Source: Actinomycetospora sp. NBRC 106375 (GTDB lineage Bacteria; Actinomycetota; Actinomycetes; Mycobacteriales; Pseudonocardiaceae). From it: 64,000 nucleotides of DNA. Made by a program: the position numbers and the translations under genes. The first letter of the stretch is position 1, and every line of letters begins with the position of its first letter. The notes below the pieces were generated by a model. It saw only the letters and a program-made list of their open reading frames with translations. It did not search any database and was not told the origin of the DNA. Below, piece after piece: positions 55,710 to 63,156 of this stretch. Location of the stretch: assembly GCF_030269665.1 (NCBI RefSeq), contig NZ_BSTS01000002.1, positions 310,001-374,000 on the forward strand, written 5' to 3'.

Positions 55710-56429
55710 GGCCGGGAGGTTAACCCGCGGCGGGCGCGGGCGCGTGCTCGGCGGCATACGCCGTCGCGCGGCGGCCTGACGGATGCCGTACCCGACGTTC
55801 CACACCGCGAGCCCGGCGTTGGTGGCGATGAGCAGCGCCGCCGAGACCCCGACCATGACCTCGACCGGCAGGGCGTAGACGAGCGGGATCCGGGCGACGG
55901 ACTCGATGCCCAGGCCGAGGCCCCACACGAGCGCGCTGACGCGGAAGAGGCGGCGCACCACCGGGTCGGTCCGGTAGTACTCGTCCATCGTCGCCGCCTC
56001 GCGGGGCTTCCACATCTCCTACGCCGAGAGGGTGAGCGGCTCGCCCACGAGCAGGCTGCCGAGGAACCCGAGCGCGACGACCGACGTCGTGAAGGAGTCG
56101 CTGAGCAGGATGAACCGCGGGTCGTCGCTGGCGAACGCGAGCGCGAGGCCCAGCCCGAACATCATCAGCATGACCGCGCCGAACCAGGTGACGCGGCGGT
56201 CGCGCACCGCCACCCACACCAGCCGCAGGCCGGCGGCGACGGTCGCGACGAGCAGGGCGACCCAGTCGGTCGCGCCGAGCAGGTGCAGGACGTAGTAGCC
56301 GGCCACGGGGATGCCGATGTCCCACAGCAACCCGGTGAGGGCGCCGAGCCCGCCCCGCGGCTCGGGGGTGTCGGACGGCGTGCCCACCTCGGGGGTCTCG
56401 GGCGAGACCGCGGTGCCGGGGGTGCTCAT
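55710..56429 (-). pseudogene. VC0807-like membrane protein interrupted by an in-frame TAG
   Basis: The ATG at 56429 (AAGGAG seven bases upstream) starts a frame with helices (LGALTGLLWDIGIPVAGYYVLHLLGATDWVALLVATVAAG) ending at TAG (56019-56021) after GEPLTLSA. The same frame resumes at once (EMWKPREAATMDEYYRTDPVVRRLFRVSALVWGLGLGIESVARI) and carries the expected C-terminal helices. Together they give one protein of the VC0807 type, so a nonsense change split one gene. The frame then continues without a stop into the LLM gene. An ATG at 55988 with GAGG upstream could allow separate translation of the second half. A sequencing error cannot be excluded. Confidence 0.75.
55717..55722 (-). promoter_or_regulatory. 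-10 element of the LLM gene (leaderless)
   Basis: TAACCT on the minus strand, seven bases before the GTG at 55709; the same box and spacing occur before the gene at 21092. Confidence 0.5.
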
Positions 56430-56473
56430 GAGGGCTCCTTCGACGGGTACCTCCACCCTCGCCCGCTTCGTCC

Positions 56474-56488
56474 GATACTTTAACTATC
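56474..56488 (-). promoter_or_regulatory. Second MerR-like dyad, before the VC0807-like gene
   Basis: GATACTTTAACTATC on the plus strand, with GATA/TATC ends, related to the operator at 57170-57182. It overlaps the MerR stop codon and lies about 45 bp before the ATG at 56429. Confidence 0.45.
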
Positions 56489-57142
56489 CGTAGTGAATTT
56501 ATCCGACGGATCCGCCCCGAGGAGCCGGGCGGAGGCGTCGGCCTGGGCCATCACCCGCAGCGCCAGCAGCAGCGACCCGCCGAGCACCGTGCCCGTGACG
56601 GCCCCCTCGACCGCCCGCTCGCGCCCGCCGCCGTCGGTGCCCGACAGCACGGACTCGACCTCCCGCGCCGCGAGCTGTTCCATCGCCGCGGCGTAGTCGT
56701 CGATGGCCTCGCCGAACTGCGGCCATCCCAGCCGGGCGTAGGTGGCCAGGACGTCGGCGGCGGCGCGGCGCCCCGGGTTGGCCTCGGTGACCCGCCAGCC
56801 CCGGCGCGCCACGAGCCCGTCGACCTTCGCCCTGGCCTCGGCGGCGGCCTCGTCGCTCACACCTCCGGGGACGGTCACGACGGCGTCCTGGGCCGCGCCG
56901 AGCGCCTCGTAGAGCGGCACGTCGCCGTCGACGGCCGCGAGCACCTCCTTGGCGGCGGCCACCGAGAGGCCGCCGACGTCGAGCAGCGCGCGGACCAGGC
57001 GCAGCCGGCGGACGTGGTCCTCGCCGTAGTCGGCCTGGTTGGGCCCGGTGCGCTCGCCCGCGGGGAGCATGCCCTCGCGCAGGTAGTACTTGATCGACGG
57101 GACGCTCACGCCCGACCGCCGGCTGAGCTCACCCACGCGCAC
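56480..57142 (-). CDS. MerR-family transcriptional regulator
   Basis: 220 residues. The N-terminal winged helix is MRVGELSRRSGVSVPSIKYYLREGMLPAGERTGPNQADYGEDHVRRLRLVRALLDVGGLS; the long helix and the effector domain follow (about 75-200). No metal-binding Cys pair, so a non-metal ligand is likely. A hydrophobic stretch (VTGTVLGGSLLLALRVM) near the C-terminus may be part of the effector fold. GGAGG lies six bases before the GTG start. Two related dyads lie near its own 5' end and at its 3' end, which suggests it controls both the divergent DUF4188 gene and the VC0807-like gene. Confidence 0.9.
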   Translation of the reverse strand: MRVGELSRRSGVSVPSIKYYLREGMLPAGERTGPNQADYGEDHVRRLRLVRALLDVGGLSVAAAKEVLAAVDGDVPLYEALGAAQDAVVTVPGGVSDEAAAEARAKVDGLVARRGWRVTEANPGRRAAADVLATYARLGWPQFGEAIDDYAAAMEQLAAREVESVLSGTDGGGRERAVEGAVTGTVLGGSLLLALRVMAQADASARLLGADPSDKFTTDS

Positions 57143-57164
57143 GGCACACCTCCGGGAACGACGT

Positions 57165-57197
57165 TTGACACTATCGGATAGTGAGACTATCTATAAC
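57165..57197 (+). promoter_or_regulatory. MerR-type promoter with operator between -35 and -10
   Basis: TTGACA (57165-57170) is followed by the dyad ACTATC-G-GATAGT (57170-57182) and by TATCTATAAC. The best -10 (TATAAC, 57192-57197) is 21 bp from the -35, so the spacer is over-long, as MerR regulators require to twist the DNA. It serves the DUF4188 gene. Confidence 0.65.
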
Positions 57198-57224
57198 AGC
57201 ACACCGACCGTCCGGGAGGACGCC

Positions 57225-57716
57225 GTGAACCATCGTGTCAGCGCCGAGATCGAGGGCGAGTTCGTCGTCTTCGTGCTCGGGATGCACATCAACCGCCCGA
57301 CCCGCGTGCGCGACTGGCTGCCCGTCGTCGGCGCCATGCGCCCGATGATCAAGGAGCTGCAGCGCCAGCCGGAGCTCGGCCTCCTGCGCGCCGAGATGGG
57401 CTGGATGTTCGGCGGACCCGCCGTCGTCCAGTACTGGCGCTCCTACGACCAGCTCGTCGCCTACGCCCGCAGCGCCGAGGCGCTGCACGTCCCGGCGTGG
57501 CGCGCGTTCAACCGGGCCGCGCGCCGCACCGACGCGGTCGGGGTGTTCCACGAGACCTACCGGGTCGCCGACGGCACCTGGGAGACGGTCTACAGCCACA
57601 TGCCCGCGATCGGGCTGCGGGCCGCGACGGCCGGGCGGACGCTCGACGCGACGAGCACCTCGGCGAGCCGCATCGGGGACCGCGAGCACGACACCGCCCC
57701 CGTCCCGGCGGGCTGA
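57225..57716 (+). CDS. DUF4188 family protein
   Basis: 163 residues. The family has a dimeric alpha-beta barrel-like fold; function is unknown. Motifs: FVVFVLGMHINRPTRVRDWLPVVGAMRPMIKELQRQPELGLLRAEMGWMFGGPAVVQYWRSYDQLVAYARSAEALHVPAWRAFNR, highly typical. It is divergent from the MerR gene and carries the MerR-type promoter. GGGAGGA lies four bases before the GTG at 57225. DUF4188 genes are often paired with MerR regulators. Confidence 0.92.
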   Translation: MNHRVSAEIEGEFVVFVLGMHINRPTRVRDWLPVVGAMRPMIKELQRQPELGLLRAEMGWMFGGPAVVQYWRSYDQLVAYARSAEALHVPAWRAFNRAARRTDAVGVFHETYRVADGTWETVYSHMPAIGLRAATAGRTLDATSTSASRIGDREHDTAPVPAG

Positions 57717-57717
57717 C

Positions 57718-58187
57718 CTACCCCCGCGACGCCAGCAGGCCGGTGTCGTGCGCGCCGGCCCGGAACCGCGGGTCGTCGAGCAGCTCCCGCTGGAACGCCG
57801 TGAGCACGGCCATCCCCCGCCCGCCGATCCGGGTCTCGTCGAGGGCCCGGGCCATGCGTGCGAGCGCCGCCGTCCGGTCGGGCGCCCAGGCGATCACCTT
57901 GGCGATCATCGAGTCGTAGTGCGGGGGGACGACGCTGCCGACCTCGCAGTGCGAGTCGAAGCGCACCCACGGCCCGCCGGGCGGCGTGCACACCTCGAGG
58001 CGGCCGGGGGTCGGCGCGAAGCCCCGCTCCGGGTCCTCGGCGTTGAGCCGGCACTCGATCGCGTGGCCCTGCAGCCGCACGTCGGACTGCCCGAACGACA
58101 GGGGCTCGCCGGCGGGGCCAGACCGAAGGAACGGTGCTGGGGCGCGGCGGGCGTGGCGGGCGTGGCGGGGGTGCTGGTCGTGCTCAT
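57718..58187 (-). pseudogene. Remnant of a biotin carboxylase (AccC-like)
   Basis: The frame 57718-58080, with a GTG, encodes about 120 residues of an AccC C-terminal domain: GEPLSFGQSDVRLQGHAIECRLNAEDPERGFAPTPGRLE, followed by FDSHCEVGSVVPPHYDSMIAKVIAWAPDRTAALARMARALDE. Everything N-terminal (the ATP-grasp domain of some 330 residues) is missing. An ATG at 58187 opens MSTTSTPATPATPAA in another frame that shifts out of phase before the conserved part. This looks like a large internal deletion after a real start. A complete biotin carboxylase gene lies at 61104-63077. It directly follows the TetR gene. Confidence 0.7.
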
Positions 58188-58242
58188 CGGGTCCCCCCGG
58201 GGGCCGTGACGTCGGAGACGATGGCCGGGGACCCGGGCGTGC

Positions 58243-59010
58243 TCAGGTCCGCCGGTCGGGTGCGGGCGCGGTGTCCTCCGGGAGGCCGCCCTGGTGGCCG
58301 AGCAGGCGTGCCATGGCGTCCAGCTCCTGCTCGAAGACCGCCGCGGAGTGCTCGCCGAGCGGCTCCAGCTGGCCCATCGTCGCCATGGACACCGAGCCGT
58401 AGAGGCGCACCCAGCACTGCACGGCGATCGGCGCGACCGCCGGCTCGAGGTCCACCCCGGTGTTCGCGCAGTAGCGCACCATCGCGTCGACCGAGTCCGG
58501 CGGCGGGACGGGCGTGGGCGCGGGCATGGTCTCCGGCCGGGCCGCGTCGGCGAGCAGCGAGAGCATCACGCCGCCGAACTCCCGCCGGGCCCGCAGCTGG
58601 TCGGACTCCACGCTCGGGTCGCCCATGGGGTGCACGAGCATGAACTCGAACTCGTGGGGGTGCGCCAGCGCCCAGCCGCGCATCGCCCGGCTGGCCGCGA
58701 CGAGCGGGTCGAGCGGGTCCGCGGAGCCGGCGTGCGCCGCCGCTTCCCGCAGGTGCGCGCTCAGCTCGTCGAAGAGCTCCGCGAGCAGGACGTCCTTGAG
58801 CTCCTCGTGGCTCGCGAAGTAGCGGTACAGCGCCGGGGAGCTCATCTGCATCCGGCGGGCGACGGCACGCGTCGTCAGCCCGGTGTGCCCGAGCTCGACG
58901 ACGAGCGCCCGCGCGATCGTGAGGATCTCCCGGACGGTCAGCGCGCGCAGGCGCTCGCGACGGCTCGGGGTCTCGTCCGAGCCCGCCGACGTCCTCGCTG
59001 CGCTGGTCAT
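58243..59010 (-). CDS. TetR-family transcriptional regulator
   Basis: 255 residues. The HTH (about 25-65) is TVREILTIARALVVELGHTGLTTRAVARRMQMSSPALYRYFASHEELKDVLLAELFD; a C-terminal domain (about 100-235) with WALAHPHEFEFMLVHPMG resembles the TetR_C WHG family. GGGAGGCGTG precedes the ATG at 59010. The divergent SDR gene starts 173 bp away, and a long dyad lies between them. It probably represses that SDR and itself. Confidence 0.9.
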   Translation of the reverse strand: MTSAARTSAGSDETPSRRERLRALTVREILTIARALVVELGHTGLTTRAVARRMQMSSPALYRYFASHEELKDVLLAELFDELSAHLREAAAHAGSADPLDPLVAASRAMRGWALAHPHEFEFMLVHPMGDPSVESDQLRARREFGGVMLSLLADAARPETMPAPTPVPPPDSVDAMVRYCANTGVDLEPAVAPIAVQCWVRLYGSVSMATMGQLEPLGEHSAAVFEQELDAMARLLGHQGGLPEDTAPAPDRRT

Positions 59011-59128
59011 CACGCCTCCCTGATCCCGACGTCCGTGCGGCCGACGGCCCCGATGACCTCGGAATCGGGACACCGTAACCCGTGTCCAGTGGCATGAGGG
59101 TTCCCTCCGCAGCGCTTTCGCGTCCGTT

Positions 59129-59162
59129 GTTCGCAGAAGTTACACGTGATAACTTTGCGAAC
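59129..59162 (+). promoter_or_regulatory. Long inverted repeat, TetR operator candidate
   Basis: GTTCGCA(G)AAGTTA (59129-59142) and TAACTTTGCGAAC (59150-59162) are inverted repeats, identical except for one extra G in the left arm, around a 7-base centre (CACGTGA). The site covers the likely -10 of the SDR gene. Confidence 0.75.
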
Positions 59163-59182
59163 GCCAGTAAGGAGAGTGAGCC

Positions 59183-59951
59183 ATGACGACAGCACTGATC
59201 ACGGGGGCGACCGCCGGGATCGGCGCGGCCTTCGCCCGCCGCCTCGCCGGGGACGGGGCACGGCTCGTGCTCGTCGCCCGCGACGAGAAGCGCCTCGCCG
59301 GCGTCGCGGCCGAGCTGACCGACCGCCACGGCGTCCCCGACGACGGCCCGCACGAGGTGCTCGCGGCCGACCTCACCGTCGACGCCGAGCGCAAGGCCGT
59401 CGAGGACCGGCTGCGCGACCGCGCGGACCCCGTCGACACGCTGGTCAGCAACGCCGGCGTCGGCCTGCCGGGCCGCTTCTGGGACGCGGACCCGGACGGG
59501 ATCGAGGCCCAGACGGTGCTCGGCGTGACGGTCGTGCAGCGCCTCATGCGAGCGGGCCTGGAGGGCATGGTCGAGCGCGGGCAGGGCACCGTGCTCAACG
59601 TCGCGAGCTTCGCCGCGCTCCTGCCCGGTCGCAACGGCGCGGCGTACACGGCGGCGAAGGCCTACACGGTGTCCCTGACCTCGGAGGTCGCCGCCGACCT
59701 CGCCGCCGAGGGCATCACCGGCGTCCGCGTGCTCGCCGTCTGCCCCGGCTGGACGCGGACGGAGCTGCACGCGCGCTCGGGCAGCGACTCACCCGAGGCG
59801 TCGTCGTCCTGGTGGCTCGACGCGGACCAGGTCGTCGAACAGGCGCTGGCCGACCGCGACCGCGGCCGGACCCGCTCCGTGCCGGGGGACGCGCTACAAG
59901 GCGCTCCTCGCCGCCGTCGACGCCCTGCCCCACGGGTTCACGCGCCGCTGA
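59183..59951 (+). CDS. SDR oxidoreductase with a 3'-end frameshift
   Basis: A short-chain dehydrogenase with TGATAGIGAAF, SNAGVGLPG, catalytic Ser in VLNVASFAALL, YTAAKAYTV with Tyr-x3-Lys, and VCPGWTRTELH. The frame breaks in a run of five Gs (59884-59888): reading with one G fewer gives VPGTRYKALLAAVDALPHGFTRR and a stop at 59949-59951, just before the convergent gene. Read as written, the frame runs on to 60043, overlapping that gene with a non-SDR tail. The end given here is the corrected one. A sequencing error or a natural slippage site are both possible. GGAGAG is seven bases before the ATG. Confidence 0.8.
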
Positions 59952-59958
59952 GGGGGCC

Positions 59959-61101
59959 CTACAGCCCGAGATGGCGCGCGATCAGGATCTTCTGGACCTC
60001 GCTGGTGCCCTCGCCGATCTCGAGGATCTTCGAGTCGCGGTAGTGCCGGGCCACCGGGTACTCGTTCATGAAGCCGTAGCCGCCGAAGATCTGGGTGGCG
60101 TCGCGGGCGTTGTCCATCGCCGCGTTGGAGCTCACGAGCTTCGCGACGGCCGCCTCCTTCTTGAACGGCTGCCCGGCGGCCATCTTCGCGGCCGCGTCGT
60201 GCCAGGCCAGACGGGCGCAGACCGTGCGCGCCTCCATCTCGGCGATCTTGAACTGGATGCCCTGGTAGGACCCGATCGCGGCGCCGAACGCCTCGCGCTC
60301 GCGGGCGTAGCGCAGCGACTCGTCCACGCAGCCCTGGGCGGCGCCGGTGGACAGCGCCGCGATCGCGACACGTCCCTCGTCGAGGATCGACAGGAACTGG
60401 GCGTAGCCCCGCCCGCGCTGCCCGACGAGGTTCTCCTCCGGCACGCGGCAGTCGTCGAACGCGAGCTCGTGGGTGTCAGAGGCGTTCCACCCGACCTTCG
60501 AGTAGCTCGGCGCCACGGTGAACCCCGCCGTGCCGGTGGGGACGAGGATCGCCGAGATCTCCTTCTTCCGGTCGTCGGCGCGGTCCGTCACCGCGGTCAC
60601 CGTCACCAGCGACGTGATGTCGGTGCCGGAGTTGGTGATGAACGCCTTCGACCCGTTGATCACCCAGCCGTCGCCGTCGAGCTTGCCGGTGGTCCGCGTG
60701 GCGCCCGCGTCGGAGCCGCCGCCGGCCTCGGTGAGCCCGAAGGCGCCCAGGGTGCGGGCGACGGCGAGGTCGGGAAGCCACCGGTCCTTCTGGGCGTCCG
60801 ACCCGAACCGCAGGATCGGCATGATCCCCAGCGACACCCCGGCCTCGAGCGTGATCGCGACCGACTGGTCGACCCGGCCCAGCTCCTCGAGCGCGACGCA
60901 CAGCGCGACGTAGTCGCCGCCCATCCCGCCGTACTGCTCGGGCACGGGCAGGCCGAACAGGCCCATCTCGCCCATCGCGGCGACGATGTCGTAGGGGAAC
61001 TTCTCCTTGATGTAGTACTCGCCGATGACCGGCGCGATCTCCTTCTGCGCGAAGTCCTCGACCGTCGCGCGCAGGGCCTCGTGCTCCTCCGACAGCTGCA
61101 T
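59959..61101 (-). CDS. Acyl-CoA dehydrogenase
   Basis: 380 residues. FAD enzyme oxidising acyl-CoA to enoyl-CoA. ACAD signatures: FGLTEAGGGSDAGATRTTG and, later, DATQIFGGYGFMNEYPVARHYRDSKILEIGEGTSEVQK. The catalytic Glu is in GEGT at the short/medium-chain and branched-chain position, not the isovaleryl one. It ends the accD-accA-acd operon, the order of the leucine or odd-chain degradation set Rv2502c-Rv2500c, so a branched acyl-CoA is likely. The ATG at 61101 has AGGAG seven bases upstream; an ATG two codons earlier overlaps the upstream stop (ATGA). Confidence 0.93.
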   Translation of the reverse strand: MQLSEEHEALRATVEDFAQKEIAPVIGEYYIKEKFPYDIVAAMGEMGLFGLPVPEQYGGMGGDYVALCVALEELGRVDQSVAITLEAGVSLGIMPILRFGSDAQKDRWLPDLAVARTLGAFGLTEAGGGSDAGATRTTGKLDGDGWVINGSKAFITNSGTDITSLVTVTAVTDRADDRKKEISAILVPTGTAGFTVAPSYSKVGWNASDTHELAFDDCRVPEENLVGQRGRGYAQFLSILDEGRVAIAALSTGAAQGCVDESLRYAREREAFGAAIGSYQGIQFKIAEMEARTVCARLAWHDAAAKMAAGQPFKKEAAVAKLVSSNAAMDNARDATQIFGGYGFMNEYPVARHYRDSKILEIGEGTSEVQKILIARHLGL

Positions 61102-61103
61102 GA

Positions 61104-63077
61104 TCATTCTCCTGGTTCGGGCACGACGGTGACCAGCGGCGCGTCCAGGGCGACGGCGGCCCCGGCCTTCGCGGCCAGGTCCTTGACGACGCCGTCGGTC
61201 GGCGCGGAGACGACGTGCTCCATCTTCATGGCCTCGACGACGACGAGGCGCTGGCCTGCGGTGACGTGGTCGCCCTCGGCGACCTCGACGGACGTGACGG
61301 TGCCGGGCATCGGCGCGGTCAGCGGACCGTCGCCGTGGCCGCCGGCGGTCCGGGCGGCGCGCAGCCGCTCCTGCTCGCGCAGGGCCCAGGCGCCCCCGTC
61401 GCGGGCGAGCCAGCGCACGCCGTCGGCGACCGCCCCGCGGTAGTGGCGGGTCGCGCCGTCGAGGGTGACGACGAGCGTGCCCGCGTCCTGCCGCGCGGAC
61501 GCCGGGCGCGGCGTGCCCTCCTCGCCGACGGTGACGACGGCGCCGGCGGGCGGGCCGGCCACGGCGACGTCCACGGGGTCGCCGGTCGCGCCGGCGGCGG
61601 GGACGAGGCGCCAGCGCGCGGGGGCGGGGTCGGCGCCCAGACGCCAGCCGCCGAGGCGGTCGAACGGGGCGTCCCCGGCCGGGAGGTCGAGCAGGCCGGC
61701 CAGGGCCGCGGCCGCGAGCACGTCCTCGGGGACGGGGTCCTCGAACGCCGGCAGGCGCCCGATGAGCCCCGTGTCGAGGCGCCCGGCGCGGACGTCGGGC
61801 TCCGTGATCAGCATCCGCAGCCAGGCGAGGTTGGTCCGCACGCCGAGCACGGCCGTGGCGGCGAGCGCGGCGTCGAGGCGGTCGAGTGCGGTGGCGCGGT
61901 CCGGCCCGCTCGCGATGATCTTGGCGAGCATCGGGTCGTAGCGGGACCCGACCTCGGTCCCGGCCGCGACGCCGGCGTCGACGCGGGCGTTCCGCGGCCA
62001 CTCGACGTCCAGGATCCGCCCGCCGGTCGGCAGGAAGCCGCGCGCCGGGTCCTCGGCGTAGAGGCGGACCTCGACGGCGTGGCCCTCGATGGTCACGTCG
62101 CCCTGGTCGTAGCCCAGCTCCGCACCCGCGGCGACGCGTAGCTGCTCGGCGACGAGGTCGAGGCGCTGCCCGCGGACCCGCACGACCTCCTCGGTCACCG
62201 GGTGCTCGACCTGCAGCCGGGTGTTCATCTCGAGGAAGAAGAACTCGCTCGCGTCGGCGTTCGTCACGAACTCGACGGTCCCGGCGCCGACGTAGCCGCA
62301 GGCGCGCGCGGCCTCGACCGCCGCCTCCCCCATCGCCCGGCGCTGCGTCGCGTCGAGCACCGCCGACGGCGCCTCCTCGACGACCTTCTGGTGCCGGCGC
62401 TGCAGCGAGCACTCGCGCTCGCCGAGGTGCACGACGCCGCCGTGGCGGTCGGCGAGAACCTGGATCTCCACGTGGCGGGGATCGGTGACGTAGCGCTCGA
62501 CGAGCAGGGTGTCGTCGCCGAAGCTGCCGCGCGCCTCGCGGCGCGCCGCGGTGATGGCGTCGGCGAGGTCGGCGTCGTGCTCGACGACGTGCATGCCCTT
62601 GCCGCCACCCCCGGCGCTCGGCTTGAGCAGCACCGGGAACCCGATCTCGCGTGCAGCCGCGGCGACCTGCTCGTCGTCGAGCCCGGAGCCGTCCGAGCCG
62701 GGCACCAGCGGCACGCCGGCCGGGCCGACCGTCGCCTTCGCGCGGATCTTGTCACCCATGGCCTCGATGGCCTCGGGCGGCGGCCCGATCCACGTCATCC
62801 CGGCGTCGGCGACCTGCCGGGCGAACGCGGCGTTCTCGGCGAGGAACCCGTAGCCCGGGTGCACCGCGTCGGCGCCGACCGACCGGCCGGCCTCGACGAT
62901 CGCGGCACCGTCGAGGTAGTCGGGCACGCGGACCGCGACGTCGGCCGCGCGCACGTGCGGCGCCCCGGCGTCCGGGTCGGTGTACACCGCGACGGCGCGC
63001 AGGCCCCGCGCGTGCAGGGTCCGCGTGATCCGCACGGCGATCTCGCCGCGGTTGGCGATCAGCACGCTGGTGAACAC
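61104..63077 (-). CDS. Acyl-CoA carboxylase alpha subunit (biotin carboxylase + biotin carrier)
   Basis: 657 residues. N-terminal biotin carboxylase (IANRGEIAVRI; ATP-grasp with KPSAGGGGKGMHVVE; EMNTRLQVEHPVTEEV) up to about residue 450, a linker domain, and a C-terminal biotinyl domain with the biotin lysine Lys618 in EAMKMEH. It carboxylates biotin for the AccD-type partner upstream; methylcrotonyl-, propionyl- or acetyl-CoA could be the final acceptor. The TGA overlaps the ACAD region start (ATGA). The GTG at 63077 has GAGG upstream. The window's second, damaged AccC copy is separate. Confidence 0.95.
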   Translation of the reverse strand: MFTSVLIANRGEIAVRITRTLHARGLRAVAVYTDPDAGAPHVRAADVAVRVPDYLDGAAIVEAGRSVGADAVHPGYGFLAENAAFARQVADAGMTWIGPPPEAIEAMGDKIRAKATVGPAGVPLVPGSDGSGLDDEQVAAAAREIGFPVLLKPSAGGGGKGMHVVEHDADLADAITAARREARGSFGDDTLLVERYVTDPRHVEIQVLADRHGGVVHLGERECSLQRRHQKVVEEAPSAVLDATQRRAMGEAAVEAARACGYVGAGTVEFVTNADASEFFFLEMNTRLQVEHPVTEEVVRVRGQRLDLVAEQLRVAAGAELGYDQGDVTIEGHAVEVRLYAEDPARGFLPTGGRILDVEWPRNARVDAGVAAGTEVGSRYDPMLAKIIASGPDRATALDRLDAALAATAVLGVRTNLAWLRMLITEPDVRAGRLDTGLIGRLPAFEDPVPEDVLAAAALAGLLDLPAGDAPFDRLGGWRLGADPAPARWRLVPAAGATGDPVDVAVAGPPAGAVVTVGEEGTPRPASARQDAGTLVVTLDGATRHYRGAVADGVRWLARDGGAWALREQERLRAARTAGGHGDGPLTAPMPGTVTSVEVAEGDHVTAGQRLVVVEAMKMEHVVSAPTDGVVKDLAAKAGAAVALDAPLVTVVPEPGE

Positions 63078-63156
63078 AGTGGCCTCGTCCTCGCAGTGAT
63101 CGAAGTACGGATACGGACGCTGAGTGTCAGTGTCGGCACTTCGCTGACACCCCCGC

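Noticed and set aside
58129-58187. The ATG frame MSTTSTPATPATP as a separate small gene
   Set aside because: It loses homology at once and overlaps the AccC remnant in another frame; it is more likely the surviving start of the damaged gene.
59184-60043. SDR gene end at 60043
   Set aside because: The last part of that frame is unlike any SDR and overlaps the convergent acyl-CoA dehydrogenase; the frame change at the G run gives a normal end.
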